From contig JANBPU010000280.1 of assembly GCA_027575805.1 (NCBI GenBank), positions 1-20,193 on the forward strand: DNA of 20,193 nt, in the 5' to 3' direction. Positions within the stretch are counted from its first letter, which is position 1. Each line of letters starts with the position of its first letter. The position numbers and the translations under genes were made by a program. Below the pieces are notes generated by a model that made no database searches, had not been told where the DNA came from, and worked only from the letters and a program-made list of their open reading frames with translations. This document shows positions 1 to 9,576 of the stretch, one piece after another. This DNA comes from Mycoemilia scoparia. Its lineage: Eukaryota; Kickxellomycota; Kickxellomycetes; Kickxellales; Kickxellaceae.

Positions 1-73
1 TAAAGGAGAAACTACAGCCAAATGGGTGATCACCATTTGTTAGTAGATGGCCACCCTTCAAAAATAATCACCC
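1..73. mobile_element. MITE-like family 1, copy A (cut by window start)
   Basis: This is the right-hand part of a short inverted-repeat element. It ends in CACCCTTCAAAAATAATCAC, the reverse complement of the left ends of copies B and F. The interior matches copy E (15257-15372) closely, including the CACAGCCAAATG-type block. A near-perfect palindrome sits at 19-39 with centre GGGTGATCACC. No coding capacity is visible, so this would be a non-autonomous element. The left end lies outside the window, so target duplication cannot be tested. Confidence 0.7.
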
Positions 74-996
74 ATATGTTCATTGCTAAAGAACAAAGAG
101 GTAAGGATGCAAGCTGTGGTCAGGCTATCATCCGTGACTGCATTTTACAATTGAAAAGGTACATATGCAATAATTACACATATAATAAAGTAATACTCAG
201 GCATTTTTACTGCTGGTCGTTGTTTTCAAGCGGCGTCTGAATGTGTTGAATGAACGCCTTTAAATACCAAACATTTTCACGCACTAATAAATATGTGGGT
301 ACTATTGTCTTGATAATCCTTGACATTAAAAATGCATGCTAATCAAATTAGATAACACTGGTAAACCAAGGCATAATACTTTAGAAATGAGACCCAAAAT
401 GTTAGGTAAAACTAATGGTCTTTATCAAGCTATTGGGTTGGAATCTATAGAAGAAGCTGTCACCCTTGGAGCTGCTTATGGTAAAGTTTCATACCCAGAG
501 GTCTATATTTCGAAAAATATATACAGCTATTTGTTTTGTTACGCCGCCTTTGAAAAAGCATCAATGATAGCAATACCAACATACTTTGCCAATGGTCAAT
601 TCCAAAATCCTCCACTATGTATATATTATCGGTCATCTCGCTGTGGTCACATCGGATTTGATATTTATTATGATATTCTCCCTTTTGTTTAAAGTGGTTT
701 AGAATTCGTCCAAATATATTTTTTCATGTGTGTCTGTGTGTATGTATGGAGTAAACCGCGTTGTTTTATTACCATTGTCTTCTAGAAACCTACAAGCGAT
801 CGAATTGAAGGCCTGTCAAGCCTCAAAACAACCATGCTATCGCTGTTATAAATCACCCAATAAACATTATAAATGATGGGGCTTCCTTGTCATAATATAA
901 ATTGATGTTATATTTTCTTCTGTCGAAAAAAGAAAGCCACTGACAAAAGGTAACAGCACTCCCACAATAGTCATTTTATTTGCAGGCAGTGCACAT
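74..996. other. Intergenic, no gene supported
   Basis: AT-rich DNA. A 118-codon open frame at 336-692 (+) shows no recognisable domain, no low-complexity warning sign and no convincing splice continuation. I do not call it a gene, although a fragment of one cannot be excluded. Nothing else stands out. Confidence 0.5.
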
Positions 997-1116
997 GAGT
1001 GATTATTTTTGAAGGGTTAAGTTTTACTAGTAGGCCCAGTAGTTTCAACCTGCATACCAGCCAAGCCTATACATTATCATTGATAATATTAATTTGGCCC
1101 TTAAAAATAACTACCC
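997..1116. mobile_element. MITE-like family 1, copy B
   Basis: A complete copy of about 120 bp. The left end reads GAGTGATTATTTTTGAAGGG and the right end is its imperfect inverted complement, GGCCCTTAAAAATAACTACC. It is flanked on both sides by ACAT (993-996 and 1117-1120), a candidate 4-bp target-site duplication. The left interior holds TTTACTAGTA (1023-1032), shared with copies C and F. No open frame of interest lies inside, which fits a non-autonomous DNA transposon relic. Confidence 0.75.
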
Positions 1117-1676
1117 ACATACTCACCACCCACACATTGTTAATGCAGGACTCAGCTCGGTGCTTCTTATTGACATGTCAATTTACACCGCAATTTCTAT
1201 ATCTTCTTTCCTATACATGTAAGAGCCATCCTTTGAAAACTGGCGAGCCTCCAGTAACACTTTGTATTTATGTGTGTAAATGCTTGGTACATCATCATCT
1301 TCAAGACAAAGAGCAGGACTGAGGCACTGAATTGTTTATAGCACCCTTATGGACATTGAGGAAACGGCTTCCCTGCTGTTTCCAAAGGCCCCCTGGCGAC
1401 ATTATATGGCAAGTTCTCTGCCAAAAGGGAACAGACAGATATTCTCATACATTTCCTGCAAACCAGCCCATAACCCATACATTTTGGCTGGAGTCTCAGC
1501 GATGATTGGCTAGTATCAAGAGGGATATCCTAGGACTGCCCTTTTAGAGGAGACCGCTCTGCCATATGTGTTATGGTAGCCTGTGCTGATCATTTAGCAG
1601 CAAGCGTGTTGGCAGGTCAGAAGTTTATATTCCACGTCACATGTCAACCCGATACAAAAATGGCCGTAGCATCGTT

Positions 1677-1710
1677 ACTTGCTTGTTTGCTTGTTTGTTT
1701 GTTTGCTTTG
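1677..1710. repeat. TTTG/CTTG tetranucleotide microsatellite
   Basis: Imperfect tandem units of TTTG mixed with CTTG on the plus strand. Confidence 0.85.
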
Positions 1711-2588
1711 ATCATGGATAGCAAAAAAAGAAACAAAGAGGCATTTATTACTAATGTAACCTCCAATCGAGTTGTATCCACAAAGCCAAAAAGTTTTAGA
1801 TTTTCCAGGATGGGTTTCACAATCTATGCTGTGGCTTTAACTCTATTTTCTTAGAGTCTCTGGCTCAGCTCGATGAAAGAAAAGTGGGTGTAACCCCAGT
1901 GTATGCTATTGCTCTTTGGCAATCCATGAGTCTCAAATAGACACCAATCGCATAAAAACAAGGTTGATCAAAACGTCAACAGTGCCCCACATTTCAACAA
2001 AAAGAACTCTAAACCTTAATGCTGATCATTTACAATAATGTTTGGGGTTGTGGAATGTGGAACTCAAATAAATCAAAATAAACTTTAAGGTTGCTTAAAA
2101 GAAGCAGTCTTCTGTTTACACTTTACTTTGTGAAATACGTGCAATTTAGGTAAAGCTGGTTAAATATATGTCCACCCCTACTTTGTTGGCAATGTAAGAT
2201 TTCTTTGTTGCATTTTCCTGGTTTCCAACATAGCCTATCCGCTTGATGGCTAAATCCTTGGTCCTAAAAAGCAAAACATGCATGCATCACAAGATGATGC
2301 GGTCCCCGACTCGAATAAAATGACAACAACAATGCCTGCTCCTTTTAGAAAGAGATCCAAGATGCATGTTAATGTATTGCAAAAGAGAGACCAAGTAGGT
2401 CTGAACCGAAGATCCAGTCCGTGGTCTTGTTCGCTTCTTTGGATGCAGACCATGAGATCGGAAATGGGCCGGGCTACAAAATATCTGAAAATAAAGAAAA
2501 TAAGGCCGATGTCGGCGTGTTTAAAGTTGCAATACTCGTAGTAGGAGGTGCTGTGAATTTAGTGACAGCATCACCTGCACTAGTAGAA

Positions 2589-2612
2589 ATATATATATAT
2601 ATATATATATAT
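2589..2612. repeat. (AT)12 microsatellite
   Basis: Twelve uninterrupted AT units. Likely length-variable between strains. Confidence 0.95.
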
Positions 2613-2922
2613 CTTAAATGCAGCATCTTGCCAAATGAGCATTTTGGATTGGTCTGGAAAATGCATGATATGCGGTTCAGAATACCAGTTCAGAATGGAT
2701 TACCAAGGCCTGTACTCCTATTTAAGCAGTAGCCTAGAGTACCAGCCCCACATTCTAAAATATAGCACGGTGATGGTAGATGGGCAGACAGCAAAAGGTT
2801 ATGGCATTAAACTGACATTTTTATAGCAGAATAGATTGGCCAGAGATGGGCTGCATAAAGACTATCGGACAGCATGATTATAAAATAGCCAAGTTGGATC
2901 TCCAAATTGATAAGCGGTCCAA

Positions 2923-2941
2923 GATGATAATGATAATAATA

Positions 2942-2975
<34 letters not shown>

Positions 2976-2980
2976 CGATG
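2923..2980. repeat. GAT/AAT compound trinucleotide microsatellite
   Basis: GATGATAATGAT-type units pass into a run of ATG/GAT units and end in GACGATG. Any open frame across it reads as poly-Met, poly-Asp or poly-Ile and is an artefact of the repeat. Confidence 0.95.
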
Positions 2981-4336
2981 CTGCTAAATAAAGAGTCGTA
3001 TAAAGCTTATTTAAAAAGAAGTGGGATTTATCCACAAGAGATGCGACGATGCTGAGAAATATTAAAAATAGACTCCGCCAATTATCTTGCCAGCCCCCTA
3101 TGACAGTTTATAATACCGAGCACATGTGTGGTGGGCTAGGAGCTGCTCCAATCGATGGCAATTTGTACTCCACTGGAAAAGGCCCTGTGGTCAGCTGCTG
3201 CCAGCTGTGTTGCTGTTACTGATACTCATGTGTTAGACGTACATTGTAATGGGCCAAAAGCGAATACATTATAAAAATGAGAAACAATGAATCACAAGAA
3301 CCTGCCAGTGTAAAAATTCAATGGCATCAACAGTGCTCAGCAACAGCAAAACAATGACGAGGTCTCCAAAATAAGATATCAGACATTTCATTCATTGGGG
3401 ATTTGCAGAGGTTAATTACGCCTGAAGGTTGTATATAACCAAATAGGAGTAGATTAACCTGTGAAGACAATCTGCGTGCATTCCATATGAGTATAATTCG
3501 ATAATTGGCAAGCCCTCGACACGCCCATCGCTACTTAGTGTAACTGATTATAACCGATATAACAATTCCTAAACTTGTTGGCATTGTCTGTCCAGATGCA
3601 TAGGTTCCTCACATACGCATTGGTGGGGAGAATTGCAGTGAGACCGATTGAAGCAACAAGTGGAGTTCGGTTGGGAAGACAGGATAAAATTGTGGGTGGC
3701 GCGAGCTGTAAACAATGCTGTTTACCCCACAAGCAGGTTGGCGTTGCAGGATTGCTGAGCCAGCTGACGAAAATTCTAATGCAGCTCGATAAATTTAGAT
3801 TCGTCTATCCCTATCCAGAACAGAGCCGGTTTGGAGGTTGCCACATGTGTTATGTTTAGATGTAAGCTTAACCGGAGGAGAAAATAGCTGCCATGGCTTG
3901 CTGGCTATGAACCTTGTGAGACGGTGTAGGAGTTGTGTTTCCACACCCAGAGCGGAGGTGGAAGGGCGGCGGTGGCCTGTAGGAAAGGGCGCAAAGGCTG
4001 CATCTGCCTTTGAGCAAGGCTGGCATGCCATCATTTTGGCTTAGGGTTATAACCACAAAGAGTCCGTTCAAGAGAAACATCAAATATCTGTGTTTGGAGA
4101 GAGCTTTAACATTTCCTTTGTGACTAGGGTGCGGAGGGAATGGCCAGGAAGTAGGGTTGTGTGGCACAGCTAGCTCGCTATCGCCTTCAGATGTTTGCTG
4201 ATAACCTTGTTTGTATATCATGCGGCGTGGCCGCACAGAGGAGCGAGGCGCAACCTGTTATTATTTTTTGTTTTGTTGTCGTGCATTTAGGTCCTGCATT
4301 GAGCCGTGCATCACCCGAGCTGCCTTTGTGTAGCCA

Positions 4337-4762
4337 TGGCGTAAATCGCTTGGGCCCAAATTCAACCTTCCAGACCTGCCTGGGTAACATACCAGCTGCT
4401 GCCATTCGAACTATCTTTGTCTTCCAGCGATAAAGACGACCAGCAGTTTTCCTATTAAAGTGCTGTCAAGTCCAGCACTCCCTTCAAAGTCTAACCAGCG
4501 ATTTCTCTCTTTCTCTCCCAGCAATAGTTCTTGTAAAAATTCCTTCCAGTCACTCCCGTTTAGGCTTTTACTAACCGCATTTCGGACTTTTACTTAGGTT
4601 TCCCATCTCGCATCTTTCTTTGCCATACTCTCCAACCCCCTGTCTTGTGATTTGTTTACCATCAACAAAGTAGCTGAATATTATACTATCGCCTACTTTA
4701 GCATTCCTCACACACATAGGCTTCAATCCATATTCGCATAGACATCTCATACATAAATAGCA
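4337..4762 (+). promoter_or_regulatory. ATG-free leader/promoter region of the HMG-box gene
   Basis: The last upstream ATG before the start at 4763 is at 4334-4336. The 426 bases in between contain none. The stretch is rich in C/T, with pyrimidine runs such as TTTCTCTCTTTCTCTCCCAG (around 4502-4521), which could also be a polypyrimidine tract with an intron acceptor in the 5' UTR. Absence of upstream start codons over this length fits a long scanned mRNA leader. The transcription start cannot be placed from sequence alone. Confidence 0.5.
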
Positions 4763-6097
4763 ATGGACCCCAACCAATACATGCTCCCCCCTCAACCTCA
4801 TGAATACATGGACGAACATGGCAATCGCTACTTCCAATACCAGCCAGACCAATACGTCTTTTTTGTCCCATCTGAGCACCACCACCCCATGCCCATGATG
4901 AACTCGGTCATCCCTCTAGAGCACATGAAGACCAAGGCCAAGGCCAAGCCCGAGAAGCCCCAGCGCGCTTACAACAGCTTCATCTGGTATCGCAAGGACA
5001 AAATTAAGGACGTCATCAAGCAGAATCCCGACATGAGTCAGACCAAGGCCTCTCAGCTTGTCGCCGAGATGTGGCGCAAGGAAACCGACGAGGTCAAGGC
5101 CATCTACAAGGCCAAATACGAGCAGCACAAGCGCGAGATTGATGCTGCCGAGGCCGCCAAGCGCCAACAGAAAGAGGCCACACAATCGCCTGTGCCTACT
5201 GCCACTCAGCTTCCTCCTGCTCCCGCTCATCACAGTCTCGGTCTTTATGGCGCTCCTGCCGGTCTTCATCACCCATCACAGACCATGGTTCCTCGTGTCG
5301 CTCGCGATTGTGGTACTATAAGCTACCTTAACGGGGTACCCAACAGCCCATGGGCTCGTCGCCGTAGCCGCACTATGCCCGGAAACATGGGTGAAAAGGT
5401 CAATGGTGCCATCCGTCACTCTCGCAAGAAGGACTCTGTTGACCTTCGCCGCCAAGCCACCAGCAACGCCTACTCCATGCCTGGTGCCCCAGTCAACATG
5501 TCTCCATCGATGCACCCCTCAGAGTCGCTTTCACTCAACTCCAGCCCTCTTATGATGCCCATGAATGTCTCTATGCCCCCAATGGGACACTTTGACATGA
5601 ATGGCGCTACATCGGCCGCCACCAATGGAGGCTCTATATACGCATCGCCGATGCTCAGTGGCGCTGATCCTTCAGCATACTTCAACAATAGCACCGATGC
5701 CTTCCCACCTATGCCCACCGCAACTACGATCCAACATGCCAACTCCGTTCCTACTATGAGCTCGTATCCTGCAAACCTATCTCTCCAAAAGACTGTTTCA
5801 GCTGAGCCAACCTTCGATCCTAATACCATGGTTTCTTCCAGTATGGCAATGCCAACAGGCTACCAGGACAACCTCACCTGGATGGAACCACATGGAGACG
5901 CCAATTCCATTGGTATCAATCAAAATGTCTCTGGCGCACAAAGCGGCGCACCTTCTGACTTCAACATTCTATCTTCTGCACAGATGGCCGCACAGGTTCT
6001 CTCTGGCTTTGAATGGAAGGCTCCTCAGGGCGTTGAAGATTCGTCAAAGAATTCTCATTTAACAAACTATAACCTTGACAACAGCCAATCTTCATAA
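4763..6097 (+). CDS. HMG-box transcription factor (MATA/Ste11-like HMG class)
   Basis: An intronless frame of 444 residues. The HMG box spans about residues 64-127: it opens with KPQRAYNSFIWYRKDK, continues with a helix ending in VAEMWRKE, and finishes with a basic third helix (KAIYKAKYEQHKRE). The NSFIWYRKDK pattern resembles the fungal mating-type/Ste11-like HMG boxes (usually NAFILYR) rather than the non-specific HMGB type. That class binds the minor groove in a sequence-specific way and bends DNA in the nucleus. Residues 52-66 and 199-232 are rich in Lys/Arg and may include nuclear localisation signals. The C-terminal half (about 233-444) is low-complexity, rich in Met, Ser, Pro and Asn, as in many transactivation regions. 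The start is the first ATG after a 426-base ATG-free leader. Neighbours (a carrier gene; no tptA or rnhA) do not look like the known Mucoromycota sex locus, so I do not name it sexM or sexP. Codons are strongly C-ending, unlike the adjacent F-box gene. The target genes are unknown. Confidence 0.9.
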   Translation: MDPNQYMLPPQPHEYMDEHGNRYFQYQPDQYVFFVPSEHHHPMPMMNSVIPLEHMKTKAKAKPEKPQRAYNSFIWYRKDKIKDVIKQNPDMSQTKASQLVAEMWRKETDEVKAIYKAKYEQHKREIDAAEAAKRQQKEATQSPVPTATQLPPAPAHHSLGLYGAPAGLHHPSQTMVPRVARDCGTISYLNGVPNSPWARRRSRTMPGNMGEKVNGAIRHSRKKDSVDLRRQATSNAYSMPGAPVNMSPSMHPSESLSLNSSPLMMPMNVSMPPMGHFDMNGATSAATNGGSIYASPMLSGADPSAYFNNSTDAFPPMPTATTIQHANSVPTMSSYPANLSLQKTVSAEPTFDPNTMVSSSMAMPTGYQDNLTWMEPHGDANSIGINQNVSGAQSGAPSDFNILSSAQMAAQVLSGFEWKAPQGVEDSSKNSHLTNYNLDNSQSS

Positions 6098-7307
6098 TTA
6101 CCCTAACCACTCTTTCCTTTCACTATCCACACCGACCCTTCTAACAACCAACACAACCATTTCGCTCTCTTCATCATTTCCTCGCTCTCGCTCTCTCACA
6201 CTCATCACTCAACAATACCTGCCGAATCTCCTCAACCTCTTTTGCTCCAAAAATTTCCACGCTTTCACATTTCTGATAAAACATCAAGAATAATGTGTAT
6301 GACCTTTCCTTGGGCTTAATGTTAATAACTATTTATAAGCACATATTTGTTTTCTCTCTGTCTAACTCTCCCTCTGGGACTCTTTCTTAATTTCTATCTC
6401 TCTCTCTCTTTCTATTGCTTCAGATAAATATTTATTTTTTGCATAGTTTATTTTTTTGGCTGTACACTATTTATTTGGTACATCTGCATTCACTATTTTA
6501 TCTTTGCATTACTTGTATTCATTCATAAAATGAAATATTCAAAAATTTATCTCTAAACTTGTGAACAGTAAGACAATTAAGAATGTTTGAATTTAAATTG
6601 TTGCTCCATGCAACAGATGTTCTGTAGGTGTTAAAGTACCACTAGTATTATAAAATTTGATTTGGAATTCCAATCTGTTGAAGATTACAAGGCTATAATA
6701 TAGCCTAGTATAAATGGGTAAAGGGTTTGGTCATCGTTGTTATTGAATTTTCCAACAAAATCTATTGTTCTCTATTCAATTAGGGCAGGAGTAGCGCAGT
6801 AATAGGACTGTCATCATAAAATAGTTCAAATGAATTACAGGAGATAGCCATTTATCTCCGTCATTGTTGCAAACCAGTCCGCAGTCAACTGTTGGTTTAT
6901 CTCTTGTAGAATTGAGCTGTTTTTACTGATCATCAGAACCTAGTTCATTTGCTGCTGTCTTGACACATAGTCATGGCTAGTGACAGTTGAATTTCTTTTT
7001 ATAGACCGACTTTATATTAGAAATGATCGCTTGTTTTCCTCTTAACGCCTATATAAAGCACCCTATCATCAATAAATGATACAAATGATATGATATTGAG
7101 AAACCCCCCGAAATATTCAACATAAGCTATAAGTATACACATTTTGTGGTCATGAGAGCAACCTTTTGCAAGATATAGTCTCATGTTTAATAGAAATTAG
7201 AATATTTCTGCCTTCTTTTGGCTAATGCATTCTTATGATCAGCATTACCAAAAGCCATAATTGTTCGCCTTTGGATGATCATTACCCTCAATGTTGTCAT
7301 CATAGGG
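6098..7307. other. Intergenic region between HMG-box and carrier genes
   Basis: The first 200-300 bases are C/T-rich (CTCTCTCG-type runs around 6165-6200 and 6395-6412) and probably include the 3' UTR of the HMG-box gene. The rest is AT-rich with no supported gene. A weak RNA polymerase III-like box A/box B pair at 6792-6832 is discussed among the rejected items. Confidence 0.5.
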
Positions 7308-7314
7308 TATAAAT
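7308..7314 (+). promoter_or_regulatory. TATA-like box upstream of the carrier gene
   Basis: TATAAAT about 100 bases before the chosen start codon. The first ATG downstream of it is the one at 7413, which supports that start over the longer in-frame ATG at 7275. Confidence 0.5.
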
Positions 7315-7412
7315 CTAAGGTCTTGATCATTCTTCAACATATTTCACCGTTTCATTCTTCATCCACCAATTTTACATCTATATATATATACACTTGTAAG
7401 CAAAAAATCACC

Positions 7413-8986
7413 ATGTCTGATAAAAAGAGCGGTGGTACTTTGATTCATGCTGGCGCAGGTGCCTTATCTGGAATAACGACGTGTATCCTGCTACAGCCTT
7501 TTGATCTACTAAAAACGCGAATGCAGCAGAATATTATAGCATATAAATCCATAAGCACTTCTACATTAAAGCCTGGTGGAACGGGATCGATATCCATACC
7601 ACAAAGGTAAGGTATATATAACTGTGTGCGTGTGTGTTTGCACAGAGATAGTAGCCTGCCTCCCTGGCTGCCTTGAGGTTTTTATATTTCAAAAACATGT
7701 TTATGATCCAATATGCAGATTAATTTAATCTAATTAATGTCTCTATAGCTTTATATTGAAGACAACAAGAGATGTAATAGCAACAGACGGAATTTCTGGC
7801 CTGTGGCGAGGAACAATTCCTACGTTATTGAGGTAATTTCGTTTTTTTGGAAGAGTTTTCGATATATTTGGTCACCATCAACACCGATAACCTTGAATGA
7901 TAGGAATCTAATCATTGTAATCGATCTTGTGTTATTTAAAGGAACGTACCTGGAACTTCACTATATTTTTACTTTATGAATCGGATACGACTTGTCTTGG
8001 CAAAGGTTGAGGGTACTAATAGTGGCGGGCTAAGGTGCAGTGATGGCACCGCTCAGCGTGCAATCACGGAAATCCCAAAACTGTCAGCCGGAAGTACAAT
8101 GGTAACTGGTTCCCTTGCTAGAGCCTCAGCAGGCTTTGTGCTGATGCCTGCCACTGTGCTTAAAGTTCGATATGAGGTAAGGATATTAATTGTTCCCAAT
8201 ATACCACAATGGCGTTAGAGAGTCATGTCTAATACTAATCATTCATCTTATTTAGAGCAACTTGTACAAGTACGGATCACTCTGGAATGCTGTTGGAAAC
8301 ATTTTAAAGACAGATGGAATTAAAGGTATTTTACGGTGTCATACTCTTTGAGGGGCAAAAGTGGTGATGGTAATGTGATATTCTAACACCATTTTAATTT
8401 TATTTTATGCAGGATTCTTTTCTGGTGCGGTTCCAACTGCAATTAGGGATGCGCCTTATGCTGGTATATATCTATTCTTATATGAGCGGATAAAGACGTT
8501 TGAGAGAGGTATGATTCTATCTAGGATTTCATCTATGATTTTATTCGCTATAGCAAAATATGTTTTAATGTTTCACATTGAAAATCAATATAGACACCAT
8601 GTCCAAAAGAAATATCATAATTCCAGAAGCGCTGGTCACATTATCATCGGGCATGGTCAGTGGTATTACTGCATCATACATAACCCAACCATTCGATATG
8701 GTTAAAACGCGGATCCAGATACAGCCAAATTTGTATAGTGGAATGTTCAATTCGTTTGTGCGAATATTTAAGGTAAGATCAACGACAAAGCCAAGTCTAT
8801 TGAGTTCAAATTGACATTCAATGTGGTTTATGGCTTACATTCTATGCTATATTTTGGTGATTTTAGGAGGAAGGAATACAGGGGTTCTTTAGAGGCATAT
8901 CTCTTCGTGTTTTGCGTAAAGGAATCCAAGCAGGGATCTCTTTTACGTTGTATGAATGGGTGTTGAGAAGTCAAGCCAAGAAATAG
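7413..8986 (+). CDS. HEM25: Mitochondrial glycine carrier, SLC25A38/Hem25 family (seven exons)
   Basis: Exons: 7413-7606, 7749-7832, 7942-8176, 8256-8325, 8413-8508, 8594-8772, 8867-8986. Introns are 79-142 nt, all GT-AG. Spliced length is 325 residues, close to the 300-odd usual for the family. It shows the three-fold carrier repeat. Signature 1 is PFDLLKTR (residues 29-36) and signature 3 is PFDMVKTR (259-266). The middle one is MPATVLKVRYE, the degenerate form (no acidic residue after Pro) that is typical of SLC25A38. The motifs GLWRGTIPTLLRNVPG and GFFSGAVPTAIRDAPYAG follow the first and second signatures. Known role of the family: it brings glycine across the inner mitochondrial membrane for 5-aminolevulinate and haem synthesis. 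Yeast Hem25 has also been linked to isopentenyl pyrophosphate import. Two loops look long, at about 41-65 and 113-140. ATG 7413 (ATCACCATGTC) is preferred over the in-frame ATG at 7275 because it follows the TATA-like box and matches the family N-terminus. Exon joins are read from sequence and all keep frame. Confidence 0.93.
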
Positions 8987-9132
8987 CTTTTCTATACTTG
9001 TATTGCATTAGCTTCATCGTTATATTTAAACGAGCCTTTGTAACAGTTTATGTAAACTTTATTGATGACCGATCTGTGAATATATGGTTAAACTTTAGCT
9101 GCTATTAGACGTGAAACAGACAGAAAAGGATC

Positions 9133-9208
9133 ATTGAATTTTGGCCCGATCACAGGCCATTTTTAGTGTGCAATTCATGGGGACAAATTTTTGTCCAAGG
9201 GCTTATGG
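9133..9208 (-). repeat. Dispersed repeat family 2, copy a
   Basis: Read on the minus strand, this shares ordered blocks with 13755-13826: CCTTGGACAAAAAT, then a GTCCCCA-type block, then AATGGCCTGT, then ATCGGGCCAAAAT. Spacing is about the same. The repeat has no coding potential. Confidence 0.65.
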
Positions 9209-9528
9209 ATTATGACCATATTATGACACGACATTACAGTTTGCTCCTTAAAAAGGCATATAAACTCATGACCATTAGTAGTTGTAGTAGTAATTTATAT
9301 TATAAAGAGTGGTAAATCTTTATTAGTGTTTAGATATATTTATTTGCCTAATTATTACTCTTAGCTAGTTCAGAATTATACATTTCTTAAGCACGTTTTG
9401 TTGATATTATCTAATAATCCTAACCACACCGCTCAAATTTTCTGTCAAGCAAGCCATTGTCCAGTTAATTCATAGCTGCAGAGTATACCTATCAACACAT
9501 TTTGACTTTTTGTACAGAATTCCAAGAC

Positions 9529-9556
9529 TATAATAATAATAATAATAATAATAATA
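9529..9556. repeat. (AAT)n microsatellite in the F-box gene 3' flank
   Basis: About nine AAT units, ending 20 bases before the stop codon of the minus-strand F-box gene. It probably lies in that gene's 3' UTR as ATT repeats. Confidence 0.9.
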
Positions 9557-9576
9557 GAAACACAAATACCAATGAG

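Larger units (their letters stand above)
1117..4336. other. Intergenic, no gene supported
   Basis: A long gene-poor stretch. It contains several short open frames with no recognisable domain, some of them just translations of microsatellites (1677-1710, 2589-2612, 2923-2980). From about 3600 onward the sequence becomes visibly richer in G and C towards the HMG-box gene, so the right end may be promoter or transcribed leader of that gene. I found no convincing exon with splice sites. Confidence 0.5.
8987..9576. other. Intergenic between convergent carrier and F-box genes
   Basis: AT-rich DNA holding the 3' ends of both flanking genes, one family 2 repeat (9133-9208) and an AAT microsatellite (9529-9556). 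No further gene is seen. Confidence 0.6.

Noticed and set aside
2421..3055. Open frames across the AT and GAT microsatellites
   Set aside because: Their translations are runs of Ile-Tyr or Met created by the repeats; no domain remains.
3868..4236. Minus-strand 122-codon frame upstream of the HMG-box gene
   Set aside because: Proline/serine-rich with no domain; it overlaps several other frames in the GC-richer region and fits chance.
4571..5829. Antisense frames over the HMG-box gene
   Set aside because: They mirror the biased codon use of the real gene; no recognisable domain or start context.
6783..6840. tRNA gene or tRNA-derived SINE
   Set aside because: TAGCGCAGTAATAGG resembles box A and AGTTCAAATGA resembles box B at a suitable distance, but the D stem, T stem and acceptor stem do not pair, so no cloverleaf forms.
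7275..7412. Longer N-terminus for the carrier gene
   Set aside because: The frame is open, but the extra residues do not match the family, and a TATA-like box lies inside the extension at 7308-7314.
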